A DNA stretch of 64,000 bases from Pseudomonas fluorescens (GCF_900215245.1 NZ_LT907842.1:496001-560000), one strand, 5' to 3'. Shown: positions 1 through 8,120, counted from the first letter of the stretch. The notes: generated by a model not told the origin, from the letters alone. A program made the numbers and translations.

Positions 1-239
1 TGCGCGGCGACCGCCTCCAGGGTCTGCTGAGCCACTGCCAAATCGAATACCCCGGAAATACGCTTGCGCGCCACATCGCGGCTGACGACAACGGGCAAGC
101 CCAGAGGCACCGATAAGGCGGTAAAGAAGGTGTGCAGGCTTTCATCCCGCGCCTGGTAGCTTTCCCCCCAGGCGGGCGCGTTTGCCAGCAACAACGTAAG
201 GCACAACAGCCAGGGGCACAGCCGGTGGAAACTCATCAT
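1..239 (-). CDS. Type III secretion outer-membrane secretin, InvG/MxiD/EscC family (N-terminal fragment, cut by window edge)
   Basis: Reading leftwards from ATG at 239 (a second ATG follows at 236), 79 codons are open to the window edge. Residues 1-25 form a signal peptide with a leucine-rich core ending near Ala-Trp-Gly. The following stretch (YQARDESLHTFFTAL, then PVVVSRDVARKRISGVFDL) matches the pattern of the N0 domain at the start of InvG-type secretins, where a 'short reactive' segment is followed by VIVSKxAARKxIxGxF. The family forms the outer-membrane ring of the injectisome. The rest of the gene and any neighbouring apparatus genes lie outside the window. The HrcC (plant-type) branch is less similar from memory, so I favour the SPI-1 type; only the N-terminus can be judged. 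Confidence 0.72.
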   Translation of the reverse strand, partial: MMSFHRLCPWLLCLTLLLANAPAWGESYQARDESLHTFFTALSVPLGLPVVVSRDVARKRISGVFDLAVAQQTLEAVAA

Positions 240-363
240 CGCCGAGGGTTGGATATACACGCAGGGGTTCCTGGCAGTCTGGCGCAAAGAAGCGGCCATA
301 CTGAAAGGCCATCGACTTTCAATCTTGATGGAAAGCTGACGGCGGGCCACTTCTGTCTGCCCG

Positions 364-379
364 TGGCATGTGCCTTGCT
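364..379 (+). promoter_or_regulatory. Sigma-54 promoter of nasST
   Basis: TGGCAT, five bases, then TTGCT gives the -24/-12 GG-GC geometry of RpoN promoters. Transcription would start near 390, ten bases before the first ANTAR hairpin. Sigma-54 fits NtrC control of nitrogen genes. No clear NtrC site was seen in the 120 bases upstream. Confidence 0.7.
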
Positions 380-399
380 ATGGACTCTGCATCAGAGCG

Positions 400-502
400 C
401 GCGCCAACGTCGGAGCGTGCCTACAGACAAAGGCGTCGTTACCCCGCAATGGCCTGCGCTGGCCTCACCGCGCTGCCATCCAAGGAAACGACGCTTTTTT
501 TT
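400..502 (+). promoter_or_regulatory. NasT-type (ANTAR) antitermination leader upstream of nasS
   Basis: Hairpin P1 spans 400-417: six-base arms with one mismatch around loop AACGTC (406-411). Hairpin P2 spans 426-437: arms GAC/GTC around loop AAAGGC (429-434). Both loops are six bases with A at position 1 and G at position 4, the signature of ANTAR-protein RNA targets. P2 overlaps the 5' arm of the terminator at 433-502, so the two structures exclude each other. This suggests NasT controls its own transcript; that is inference from the layout. Confidence 0.7.
433..502 (+). terminator. Leader (attenuator) terminator upstream of nasS
   Basis: GCGTCGTT (433-440) pairs with AACGACGC (487-494), followed by eight T (495-502). 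The loop between the arms is long (46 bases) and may fold further. It ends 20 bases before the nasS ATG. Confidence 0.68.
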
Positions 503-522
503 GAGAGAAAAGGTAGGTGTTG

Positions 523-1749
523 ATGAACGATTCGGTCGGCAACAGCCCGGTGAACAAGGCGCTGGCCTGGGTAAACGGTAGCGACGCCCCGGAAAAGAGC
601 AGCCTTGACCTGGGCTTCATGGCGCTGACCGATTGCGCCTCGCTGGTGGTCGCCGCCACCCAGGGCTTCGCCCAGCCCTACGGGCTGACGCTGAACCTCA
701 AACGCCAATCGTCCTGGGCCAACCTGCGTGACAAACTGGTCAGCGGTGAGCTGGATGCCGCCCACAGCCTGTACGGACTGGTCTATGCCGTGCACCTGGG
801 CATTGGCGGCGTAGCCTCTACCGATATGGCTGTGTTGATGGGGCTCAACCAAAACGGTCAGAGCATCAACCTCTCCCACGATTTGCAACAGCAGGGCGTG
901 GTCACTCCTGATGCACTGGATCGTCACGTGCACCAAAGCCGAACAAAGCTGACCTTCGCACAGACCTTTCCCACAGGCACCCACGCCATGTGGTTGTATT
1001 ACTGGCTGGCCAGCCAGGGTATTCATCCATTGCAAGATGTGAACAGCGTGGTGGTGCCACCGCCGCAGATGCTCGCGCACCTGCAAGCCGGGCGGATCGA
1101 CGGCTTTTGCGTCGGCGAGCCTTGGTGCGCCAGCGCCGTCAAGCAAAACCAGGGGTTCACGCTGGCGACCACGCAAGCGATCTGGCCGAACCATCCGGAA
1201 AAAGTACTCGGCTGCACCCAGGCGTTCGTCGATCAATACCCGAACACTGCCCGCCTGCTGGTAATGGCGATCCTCGAAGCCAGCCGTTTTATCGAAGAAA
1301 GCCAGGAAAACCGCCGCTCTACAGCGCAATTACTCAGCGCCCGCGACTACCTCGATACGCCACTCGACTGCATCGAACCGCGCCTGCTGGGCGCTTATGA
1401 CGATGGCCTCGGCAACCAGTGGCAAGACCCACATGCCCTGAGGTTTTTTGCCGATGGCGAGGTGAACCTGCCGTACCTGTGTGACGGCATGTGGTTCATG
1501 ACCCAGTTCCGACGCTGGGGCCTGCTGCGCGAAGATCCGGACTACCTGGGCGTTGCTCGCCAAGTGCAGCAACTGGACCTGTATCGCCAAGCCGCCGCTG
1601 CCGTCGGCGTCGCGGCAAACGCTCAGGACATGCGGAGCAGTCAACTGATCGACGGCAAAATCTGGGACGGTTCCAACCCCGCCGCGTACGCCCGCAGCTT
1701 CCGCCTGCACGCCATGGCCGAGCCTTCCAACCGCCACGCCCAGCGCTGA
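523..1749 (+). CDS. nasS: NasS, nitrate sensor partner of NasT
   Basis: 408 residues of the NrtA/CmpA/NasF binding-protein fold, but with no signal peptide, as expected for the cytoplasmic sensor NasS rather than a periplasmic transporter subunit. The family binds nitrate or nitrite and, when ligand-free, holds the antiterminator NasT inactive. Recognisable blocks are LDLGFMALTDCASLVVA near residue 30, TFPTGTHAMWLYYWLA near 150 and the GRIDGFCVGEPWCA segment near 190, all typical of the NrtA superfamily. ATG at 523 is chosen because AAAGGTAGG lies just upstream; GTG 517 and TTG 520 are alternatives. nasT follows 14 bases after the stop, so the two form one operon, transcribed from the sigma-54 promoter at 364. 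Confidence 0.9.
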   Translation: MNDSVGNSPVNKALAWVNGSDAPEKSSLDLGFMALTDCASLVVAATQGFAQPYGLTLNLKRQSSWANLRDKLVSGELDAAHSLYGLVYAVHLGIGGVASTDMAVLMGLNQNGQSINLSHDLQQQGVVTPDALDRHVHQSRTKLTFAQTFPTGTHAMWLYYWLASQGIHPLQDVNSVVVPPPQMLAHLQAGRIDGFCVGEPWCASAVKQNQGFTLATTQAIWPNHPEKVLGCTQAFVDQYPNTARLLVMAILEASRFIEESQENRRSTAQLLSARDYLDTPLDCIEPRLLGAYDDGLGNQWQDPHALRFFADGEVNLPYLCDGMWFMTQFRRWGLLREDPDYLGVARQVQQLDLYRQAAAAVGVAANAQDMRSSQLIDGKIWDGSNPAAYARSFRLHAMAEPSNRHAQR

Positions 1750-1763
1750 CAGGAGGAACCACG

Positions 1764-2339
1764 ATGTTGCGCATCCTGTTGATCAACGATACCCCGCGCA
1801 AAGTCGGACGCCTGAAGGCTGCGCTGACCGAAGCAGGCTTCGAGGTGATCGATGAGTCCGGCCTGACCATTGACCTGCCTGCGCGCGTCGAAACGGTGCG
1901 CCCCGACGTGATCCTGATCGATACCGAGTCACCCGGCCGCGACGTGATGGAGCAAGTGGTGCTGGTCAGCCGCGACCAACCTCGGCCGATCGTGATGTTT
2001 ACCGACGAGCACGATCCGAACGTGATGCGCCAGGCGATCAAATCCGGGGTCAGCGCTTACATCGTTGAAGGCATCCAGGCCCAACGCCTGCAGCCCATCC
2101 TGGACGTGGCCATGGCTCGTTTTGAAAGCGACCAGGCCCTGCGCGCGCAGCTCCAGGCCCGCGATCAGCAGTTGGCCGAGCGTAAACGCATCGAGCTGGC
2201 CAAAGGCATGCTGATGAAAATGAAGCACTGCAATGAGGAAGAGGCCTACACCCTGATGCGCCGCCAGGCCATGAGCCGCCAACAGAAACTGATCCAGGTG
2301 GCGGAGCAGATTATTGCGATGAGCGAGTTGCTCGGCTGA
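1764..2339 (+). CDS. nasT: NasT, ANTAR-domain transcription antiterminator
   Basis: 191 residues. Residues 1-125 form a receiver-like domain with a candidate phospho-acceptor Asp53 in LIDTES; residues about 130-190 are an ANTAR domain (ERKRIELAKGMLM, EEEAYTLMRRQAMSRQQKL). ANTAR proteins bind paired hexaloop RNA hairpins and prevent formation of a terminator. The start ATG at 1764 has a perfect AGGAGGA seven to thirteen bases upstream. Members of this family respond to NasS, releasing NasT when nitrate or nitrite is present. Matching target leaders are visible in front of nasS, the nitrate transporter and nirB in this same window. Confidence 0.93.
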   Translation: MLRILLINDTPRKVGRLKAALTEAGFEVIDESGLTIDLPARVETVRPDVILIDTESPGRDVMEQVVLVSRDQPRPIVMFTDEHDPNVMRQAIKSGVSAYIVEGIQAQRLQPILDVAMARFESDQALRAQLQARDQQLAERKRIELAKGMLMKMKHCNEEEAYTLMRRQAMSRQQKLIQVAEQIIAMSELLG

Positions 2340-2341
2340 AC

Positions 2342-2357
2342 TGGCGCAGCTCTTGCT
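2342..2357 (+). promoter_or_regulatory. Sigma-54 promoter of the nitrate transporter operon
   Basis: TGGCGC, five bases, then TTGCT, with correct -24/-12 spacing, immediately after the nasT stop codon at 2339. Predicted start near 2368, four bases before hairpin P1. Confidence 0.7.
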
Positions 2358-2371
2358 AAAGAATCCTCACC

Positions 2372-2454
2372 GGTAACCAACGGCGGTTGCCCCTTCTACG
2401 ACAAAGACGTCGCCCACTCGGTTTGCTCGCGCAAACCCGGTGGCGGCGTTTTTT
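2372..2454 (+). promoter_or_regulatory. ANTAR antitermination leader upstream of nasA
   Basis: P1 at 2372-2391 has a seven-pair stem (GGTAACC with GGTTGCC, one G-T pair) and loop AACGGC. P2 at 2399-2412 has stem CGAC/GTCG and loop AAAGAC. Both loops carry A1 and G4. The 3' arm of P2 is also the base of the terminator stem at 2408-2454, giving a clear either/or switch for NasT. Confidence 0.8.
2408..2454 (+). terminator. Leader (attenuator) terminator upstream of nasA
   Basis: A long stem pairs 2408-2425 with 2431-2448 (CGGTTTG with CAAACC, GTCGCC with GGCGGC, small mismatches), capped by a short loop at 2426-2430 and followed by six T (2449-2454). It lies about 100 bases before the nasA start codon, so it must be an attenuator of nasA rather than only the nasT terminator. 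Confidence 0.8.
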
Positions 2455-2550
2455 CGTTTTGGTCCCAGCGTATGGGGCCGATGGGGCGGCCCTAAACGGC
2501 TGTTCCATCACCCGGCCTTCTTACAAGACTCCCAACCGTTGAGGTGCGTG

Positions 2551-3762
2551 ATGAAATCAAGCTTCTGGAAATCCGGGCACACCCCGACCCTGTTTGCCGC
2601 GTTCCTGTATTTCGACCTGAGCTTCATGGTCTGGTACCTGTTGGGCCCGCTGGCGGTGCAAATCGCCGCCGACCTGCACCTGACCACCCAGCAACGTGGC
2701 CTGGTGGTGGCGACGCCCATCCTGGCCGGCGCGGTGCTGCGCTTTTTAATGGGCATGCTGGCCGACAAACTGTCGCCCAAGACCGCCGGCCTGATCGGTC
2801 AGGTGATTGTCATCGCGGCATTGTTCGGGGCCTGGAAACTCGGCATCCACAGCTACGAGCAAGCCCTGCTGCTCGGTGCGTTTCTGGGCATGGCCGGAGC
2901 GTCCTTTGCGGTTGCGCTGCCCCTGGCGTCCCAGTGGTACCCCGCTGAACACCAAGGCAAGGCCATGGGCATCGCTGGCGCGGGTAACTCCGGCACCGTG
3001 TTTGCCGCACTGCTGGCACCGGTGCTGGCCGCTGCGTACGGCTGGAGCAATGTGTTCGGCTTCGCGCTGATTCCGCTGGTACTTACCCTGGTGGTCTTCG
3101 CCTGGCTCGCGCGCAATGCGCCTGAACGTCCGAAAGCCAAATCCATGGCTGACTATTTCAAAGCCCTGGGCGACCGCGACAGCTGGTGGTTCATGTTCTT
3201 CTACAGCGTGACGTTCGGCGGCTTTATCGGCCTGGCCAGCGCCCTGCCCGGCTACTTCAACGACCAATACGGCCTGAGCCCGGTGACCGCCGGCTACTAC
3301 ACTGCCGCCTGCGTATTTGGTGGCAGCCTGATGCGTCCGTTGGGCGGCGCCCTGGCTGACCGTTTCGGCGGGATCCGTACCCTGCTCGGCATGTACAGCG
3401 TGGCGGCCATCTGCATCGCAGCGGTCGGGTTCAACCTGCCAAGTTCCTACGCTGCATTGGCGCTTTTCGTCTGCACCATGCTCGGCCTCGGTGCAGGTAA
3501 TGGCGCGGTGTTCCAACTGGTCCCCCAACGCTTTCGCCGTGAGATCGGCGTGATGACCGGCCTGATCGGCATGGCGGGCGGTATCGGCGGTTTCGCCCTC
3601 GCTGCGGGTATGGGTGCAATCAAACAAAGCACTGGCAGTTACCAGATGGCCCTGTGGTTGTTCGCCAGCCTCGGCGTGCTGGCCTGGTTTGGCCTGCACG
3701 GCGTCAAACGTCGCTGGAGAACCACCTGGGGCTCGGCCGCCGTGACCGCCGCACGCGTCTGA
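2551..3762 (+). CDS. nasA: Nitrate/nitrite transporter, MFS (NarK/NNP family)
   Basis: 403 residues with about 12 membrane segments. Two copies of the nitrate signature of the NNP family are visible, GIAGAGNSGTVFAALLAP near residue 148 and GLGAGNGAVFQLVP near 315. It imports nitrate across the inner membrane for assimilation. ATG 2551 is preceded by GAGG at 2541-2544; an upstream in-frame extension would run into the leader terminator and is rejected. The stop overlaps the start of the downstream phosphatase-kinase gene (TGATG), so the two are translationally coupled. Expression should depend on sigma-54 and NasT. Confidence 0.92.
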   Translation: MKSSFWKSGHTPTLFAAFLYFDLSFMVWYLLGPLAVQIAADLHLTTQQRGLVVATPILAGAVLRFLMGMLADKLSPKTAGLIGQVIVIAALFGAWKLGIHSYEQALLLGAFLGMAGASFAVALPLASQWYPAEHQGKAMGIAGAGNSGTVFAALLAPVLAAAYGWSNVFGFALIPLVLTLVVFAWLARNAPERPKAKSMADYFKALGDRDSWWFMFFYSVTFGGFIGLASALPGYFNDQYGLSPVTAGYYTAACVFGGSLMRPLGGALADRFGGIRTLLGMYSVAAICIAAVGFNLPSSYAALALFVCTMLGLGAGNGAVFQLVPQRFRREIGVMTGLIGMAGGIGGFALAAGMGAIKQSTGSYQMALWLFASLGVLAWFGLHGVKRRWRTTWGSAAVTAARV

Positions 3763-5432
3763 TGAGCCTGCAACTGAGCATCGCCCACGCCAGCGCCATC
3801 GGCCCTCGAACCGAGAACCAGGATGCCCTGCGCGTGGTCACGCCTGTGGCGGAACTGGCCGCAAGCAAGGGTTACCTGTGCGCCATGGCCGACGGCGTCA
3901 GCCAATGTGCCGACGGTGGCCTGGCCGCGCGCTCGACCTTACAGGCGCTGGCCCTGGACTATTACGCCACGCCGCAAACCTGGGGCGTGGCTCAGGCGCT
4001 CGAACGTTTGTTGCTGGCGCAGAATCGCTGGCTTCAGGCCAACGGTGGCGGTCAGCCGCTGCTGACCACCCTCAGCGCCCTGGTGTTTCGTGGCCAACGC
4101 TTCACGCTCGCGCATGTCGGCGATTGCCGGGTCTATCGCTGGCTGGACGGCGAGTTGCAGCGCATCAGCGAAGATCACGTGTGGGAGCAACCGGGCATGC
4201 ACCATGTGCTCAAGCGCGCCCTCGGCCTGGATCAACACCTGGTGCTGGATTTTCTCGACGGTGAATTGCGTGAGGGTGAATGTTTCCTGCTGCTCAGCGA
4301 TGGCGTGTGGGCCACCTTGGGCGATCACAGCATCCGGGCGATTCTGCGTGAGCAAACCGACCTGGATCTGGCGGTCAACACCCTGGTCAACGCTGCACAC
4401 CTGGCCGCCAGCCAGGACAATGCCAGCGCGCTGCTGGTGCGTATCGACAAACTGGGGGCCGCCACCCTTGGCGATGCGCTGGTGCAGTTGCAGCAATGGC
4501 CGCTGCCACCAGTCCTGAAAGCCGGGCAACACTTTGAGGGCTGGCAGGTTGAAAGCGTGTTGGCGCACAGCCGCCAATCCTTGCTGTACCGCGTACGCGA
4601 TGCGCAGCAGCAGCCTTGGTTGCTGAAAACCTTGCCGCTTAACCGTGAGGATGACAACGGTGCGGGTCAAGCGCTGCTCTCGGAAGAATGGTTTCTGCGC
4701 CGCGTTGCCGGGCGCGCGTTTCCTGAAGTGCATGCGGCCAGTGGGCGTCAGCATTTGTACTACGTAATGCGTGAATATCCGGGGCACACCCTGGCAGCAC
4801 TGTTCCAGCATCAGGGCCCACTGCCCCTGGCGCAGTGGCAGTCCATCGCCGAACGATTGTTGCGGGCGGTGGGCATGCTGCATCGACGGCAGATCCTGCA
4901 CCGGGACATCAAGCCGGAAAACCTGTTATTGGGTGACGACGGCGAACTGCGCGTCTTGGATTTCGGCCTGGCCTATTGCCCGGGGCTCTCTGAAGACCGC
5001 GCCCACGAACTGCCCGGCACGCCGAGTTTTATCGCCCCGGAGGCGTTCAGTGGCGAACATCCTACGGCGCAACAGGATTTATACAGCGTCGGCGTCACGC
5101 TCTATTACCTGCTGACCGGGCATTACCCCTACGGCGAAATCGAAGCCTTCCAGCGGCCCCGTTTTGCCCAGCCCGTCAGCGCCAGCCGCTATCGCCCCGA
5201 CCTGCCGGACTGGTTGCCCCTCAGCCTGGAACGAGCGGTGGCGCCTCACCCCGACCAACGTTATGAAACAGCCGAAGAATGGCTGCTTGTCCTGGAGCAG
5301 GCCGACCGCCGTGAGTTGAGCGTGCGCCCCAGACCGCTGCTGGAGCGCGAACCGCTCAAGGTCTGGCAAGCCGTGGCGCTGGCATCGTTGCTGGTCAATC
5401 TGGTGCTGGCGTACTGGCTGTTGCACCACTAG
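3762..5432 (+). CDS. Fused PP2C-type phosphatase and Ser/Thr protein kinase, membrane anchored
   Basis: 556 residues. Residues 1-235 are a PP2C phosphatase (RTENQD near 18, MADGVS, HVGDCRVYRW, LLLSDGVW, QDNASALLV). Residues about 260-525 are an STPK kinase domain with the catalytic loop HRDIKPENLLL and DFGLAYC. One hydrophobic helix (near 535-553) closes the protein, leaving both enzymes in the cytoplasm. The glycine-rich ATP loop is degenerate (LAHSRQSLLYRVRD has no GxGxxG), although a Lys in WLLKTL is kept at the VAIK position. The gene is coupled to nasA and precedes nirB, an arrangement conserved in other pseudomonads. A regulatory role in nitrate uptake or reduction is inferred from position; its targets are not visible. 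Confidence 0.88.
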   Translation: MSLQLSIAHASAIGPRTENQDALRVVTPVAELAASKGYLCAMADGVSQCADGGLAARSTLQALALDYYATPQTWGVAQALERLLLAQNRWLQANGGGQPLLTTLSALVFRGQRFTLAHVGDCRVYRWLDGELQRISEDHVWEQPGMHHVLKRALGLDQHLVLDFLDGELREGECFLLLSDGVWATLGDHSIRAILREQTDLDLAVNTLVNAAHLAASQDNASALLVRIDKLGAATLGDALVQLQQWPLPPVLKAGQHFEGWQVESVLAHSRQSLLYRVRDAQQQPWLLKTLPLNREDDNGAGQALLSEEWFLRRVAGRAFPEVHAASGRQHLYYVMREYPGHTLAALFQHQGPLPLAQWQSIAERLLRAVGMLHRRQILHRDIKPENLLLGDDGELRVLDFGLAYCPGLSEDRAHELPGTPSFIAPEAFSGEHPTAQQDLYSVGVTLYYLLTGHYPYGEIEAFQRPRFAQPVSASRYRPDLPDWLPLSLERAVAPHPDQRYETAEEWLLVLEQADRRELSVRPRPLLEREPLKVWQAVALASLLVNLVLAYWLLHH

Positions 5433-5492
5433 AGGGCGAATTAACCCAGGGATATCGACGCTGGCCCCAATAAAACCGGGCGCTAGGTAACT

Positions 5493-5508
5493 TGGCACAA
5501 CCACTGCA
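5493..5508 (+). promoter_or_regulatory. Sigma-54 promoter of nirBD-nasC-cobA
   Basis: TGGCAC, five bases, CTGCA: a perfect -24 element and a -12 element differing by one base from TTGCA. Predicted start near 5519, just ahead of the leader hairpins. Confidence 0.7.
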
Positions 5509-5540
5509 TTAACTTTTTCAACAACACACATACAGCCGCT

Positions 5541-5628
5541 CCTTCAACGTCGAAGGGCCGAGCTTCCCGAGAGAACGGGACCAGGACAAAGGCGTCCTCG
5601 CTAGCTAACTAGCGGGGACGCCTTTTTT
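5541..5628 (+). promoter_or_regulatory. ANTAR antitermination leader upstream of nirB, with three hexaloop hairpins
   Basis: Hairpin 1: 5541-5556, stem CCTTC/GAAGG, loop AACGTC. Hairpin 2: 5565-5580, stem TCCCG/CGGGA, loop AGAGAA. Hairpin 3: 5584-5597, stem GGAC/GTCC, loop AAAGGC. All three loops have A1 and G4. Hairpin 3 overlaps the left arm of the terminator that follows, so it corresponds to P2 of the other nas leaders. Either hairpin 1 or 2 could act as P1. Confidence 0.8.
5589..5628 (+). terminator. Leader (attenuator) terminator upstream of nirB
   Basis: AAGGCGTCC-T-CGCTAG (5589-5604) pairs with CTAGCG-G-GGACGCCTT (5609-5624) around a four-base loop, followed by a run of T ending at 5628. 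It lies 38 bases before the nirB start codon. Confidence 0.9.
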
Positions 5629-5666
5629 GTTTGCGCGTGATTTGTCGAGCCATTGCGGAGAACGAC

Positions 5667-8120
5667 ATGAAAAAACTCAAATTGGTGATGATCGGCAACG
5701 GCATGGCCGGTGTACGCACCCTCGAAGAATTGCTCAAACTGAGCAGCGACCTGTACGACATCACCGTGTTCGGTGCCGAGCCTCACACCAACTACAACCG
5801 AATTCTGTTGTCACCGGTGCTGGCGGGCGAGCAGACGTTTGAAGAGATCGTGCTCAACGATCTCAGTTGGTACCTGGATAACAACATCAAGCTGTTGCTC
5901 AACCGCAAAGTGGTGCAGATCGACCGCGTCAAACGCATCGTGATCGCCGAAGACGGCAGCGAAGCCGAATACGACCGCCTGCTGATCGCCACCGGCTCAA
6001 CGCCGTTTATCCTGCCGATTCCCGGCAACGCTTTAAAAGGTGTCATCGGCTACCGCGACATCGCCGACACCCAGGCCATGATCGACACCGCCAGAACCCA
6101 CAAGCACGCCGTGGTCATCGGCGGTGGCCTGCTCGGTCTGGAAGCCGCCAACGGCCTGATGCTGCGCGGCATGCACGTGACGGTGGTGCATATCGGCGAA
6201 TGGTTGCTGGAGCGCCAGCTGGACAAAACCAGTGGCCAGTTACTGCAAACCGAACTGGAAAGCCGTGGCCTGGTGTTTCGGTTGTGCGAACAGACCCAGG
6301 CCCTGCACGACGCCGGCAATGGCCGCGTAGGCTCGGTGCAATTCAAGAATGGCGAGATTATCCCCGCCGACCTGGTGGTGATGGCCGCCGGTATCCGCCC
6401 CAACACTGAACTCGCGGAAAAATCCGGCATCCCCTGCAACCGTGGGATTCTGGTCAACGACACCCTGCAAACTTACGACCCGCGCATCTATGCCATCGGT
6501 GAATGTGCCAACCATCGCGGGATTGCCTACGGGCTGGTGGCGCCGCTGTTCGAGCAAGCCAAGGTCTGCGCCAATCACCTGGCTCAACTGGGCTTTGCGA
6601 CCTATAAGGGTTCGGTCACTTCGACCAAATTAAAGGTGACCGGCATCGACCTGTTCTCCGCCGGCGACTTCATGGGCGGCGAAGGCACCGAGACCATCAC
6701 CCTCTCCGACCCGATTGGCGGCGTCTACAAGAAGCTGGTGATCAAGGACGACATCCTGGTCGGCGCCTGCCTGTACGGCGATACCGCAGACGGCGGTTGG
6801 TATTTCCGCCAGATCCGTGAGAACCATGCGATTGGCGAGATCCGTGATCACTTGATGTTTGGCGAGAACACGCTCGGCGATGTCGGCCATCAAGGCCAGG
6901 ACAAAGCCATGAGCATGGCCGACAACGCTGAAGTCTGCGGATGCAATGGCGTGTGCAAGGGCACCATCGTCAAGGCGATTCAGGAACACGGGCTGTTCAG
7001 CGTCGACGAGGTGAAAAAGCACACCAAGGCCGCCAGCTCCTGCGGTTCGTGTGCCGGGCTGGTGGAACAGATTTTGATCAACACCGTGGGGGGCGCTGCG
7101 GACGTCAAACCGAAAAGCGAAAAGGCTATTTGCGGTTGCAGCGACCTCAACCACGGGCAAATCCGCCTGGCGATCCGCGAACAGCATCTGCTGACCATCG
7201 CCGACACCATGAGCTACCTGAACTGGCGCACACCCAACGGCTGCGCCACCTGCCGCCCGGCACTCAACTACTACCTGATCTCCACTTGGCCGGGTGAAGC
7301 CAAGGACGACCCGCAATCGCGCCTGATCAACGAACGCGCCCACGCCAATATCCAGAAAGACGGCACCTACTCTGTAGTCCCCCGGATGTGGGGCGGGGTG
7401 ACCAATCCCGCGGAGCTACGGCGTATCGCCGATGTGGCTGACAAGTACAACGTGCCGATGGTCAAAGTCACCGGCGGCCAGCGTATCGACCTGCTGGGCA
7501 TCAAGAAACAGGACCTGCCCGGCGTCTGGAAAGACCTCGACATGCCGTCCGGCCATGCGTACGGCAAATCCATCCGCACCGTGAAGACCTGCGTCGGCAG
7601 CGAGTTCTGCCGCTTCGGCACGCAGAACTCGACGCAGTTGGGCATCGAACTGGAGCATGACCTGTTCAATATGTGGTCACCGCACAAGGTCAAGCTCGCG
7701 GTGTCCGGTTGCCCACGCAATTGCTCGGAAGCGGGGATCAAGGACGTCGGGATTATCGGCGTCGACTCCGGCTGGGAGATGTATATCGGCGGCAATGGCG
7801 GGATCAAAACCGAAGTCGCAGCGTTCTTCGTCAAGCTGAAAACCGCCGAAGAAGTCCGCGAATACAACGGTGCTTTCCTGCAGTTGTACCGCGAAGAAGC
7901 CTTCTACCTCGAACGCACCGTGCATTACCTGCAACGGGTCGGCATGGAACATATCAAGAAGGCCGTACTGGAAGACCCGGCCAGGCGCCAGGCGCTCAAT
8001 GAGCGTCTGCAGTTCTCACTGTCATTCGAACAGGACCCTTGGAAGGAACGCCTGGAGCAGCCGCTGCTGAAAAAGGAATTCGAGGTTATTCCCGTCAAGC
8101 AACTGGAGGTGCCGGCATGA
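5667..8120 (+). CDS. nirB: Assimilatory nitrite reductase [NAD(P)H], large subunit
   Basis: 817 residues. Domains in order: FAD/NAD(P)-dependent oxidoreductase (residues 1-310, start LVMIGNGMAG), two BFD-like [2Fe-2S] segments (CGCNGVC...CGSCAGL near 415-465, then CGCSDLNHG...CATC near 485-530), and the siroheme/[4Fe-4S] domain with CVGSEFC near 635 and SGCPRNCSE near 680. It reduces nitrite to ammonium in the cytoplasm. ATG 5667 follows GGAG at 5657 and gives the usual N-terminus MKKLKLVMIG. The stop overlaps the nirD start (ATGA). Confidence 0.96.
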   Translation: MKKLKLVMIGNGMAGVRTLEELLKLSSDLYDITVFGAEPHTNYNRILLSPVLAGEQTFEEIVLNDLSWYLDNNIKLLLNRKVVQIDRVKRIVIAEDGSEAEYDRLLIATGSTPFILPIPGNALKGVIGYRDIADTQAMIDTARTHKHAVVIGGGLLGLEAANGLMLRGMHVTVVHIGEWLLERQLDKTSGQLLQTELESRGLVFRLCEQTQALHDAGNGRVGSVQFKNGEIIPADLVVMAAGIRPNTELAEKSGIPCNRGILVNDTLQTYDPRIYAIGECANHRGIAYGLVAPLFEQAKVCANHLAQLGFATYKGSVTSTKLKVTGIDLFSAGDFMGGEGTETITLSDPIGGVYKKLVIKDDILVGACLYGDTADGGWYFRQIRENHAIGEIRDHLMFGENTLGDVGHQGQDKAMSMADNAEVCGCNGVCKGTIVKAIQEHGLFSVDEVKKHTKAASSCGSCAGLVEQILINTVGGAADVKPKSEKAICGCSDLNHGQIRLAIREQHLLTIADTMSYLNWRTPNGCATCRPALNYYLISTWPGEAKDDPQSRLINERAHANIQKDGTYSVVPRMWGGVTNPAELRRIADVADKYNVPMVKVTGGQRIDLLGIKKQDLPGVWKDLDMPSGHAYGKSIRTVKTCVGSEFCRFGTQNSTQLGIELEHDLFNMWSPHKVKLAVSGCPRNCSEAGIKDVGIIGVDSGWEMYIGGNGGIKTEVAAFFVKLKTAEEVREYNGAFLQLYREEAFYLERTVHYLQRVGMEHIKKAVLEDPARRQALNERLQFSLSFEQDPWKERLEQPLLKKEFEVIPVKQLEVPA

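Noticed and set aside
132..581. 149-codon plus-strand frame over the secretin start and the nasS leader
   Set aside because: Runs through the sigma-54 promoter and the attenuator; antisense to the secretin.
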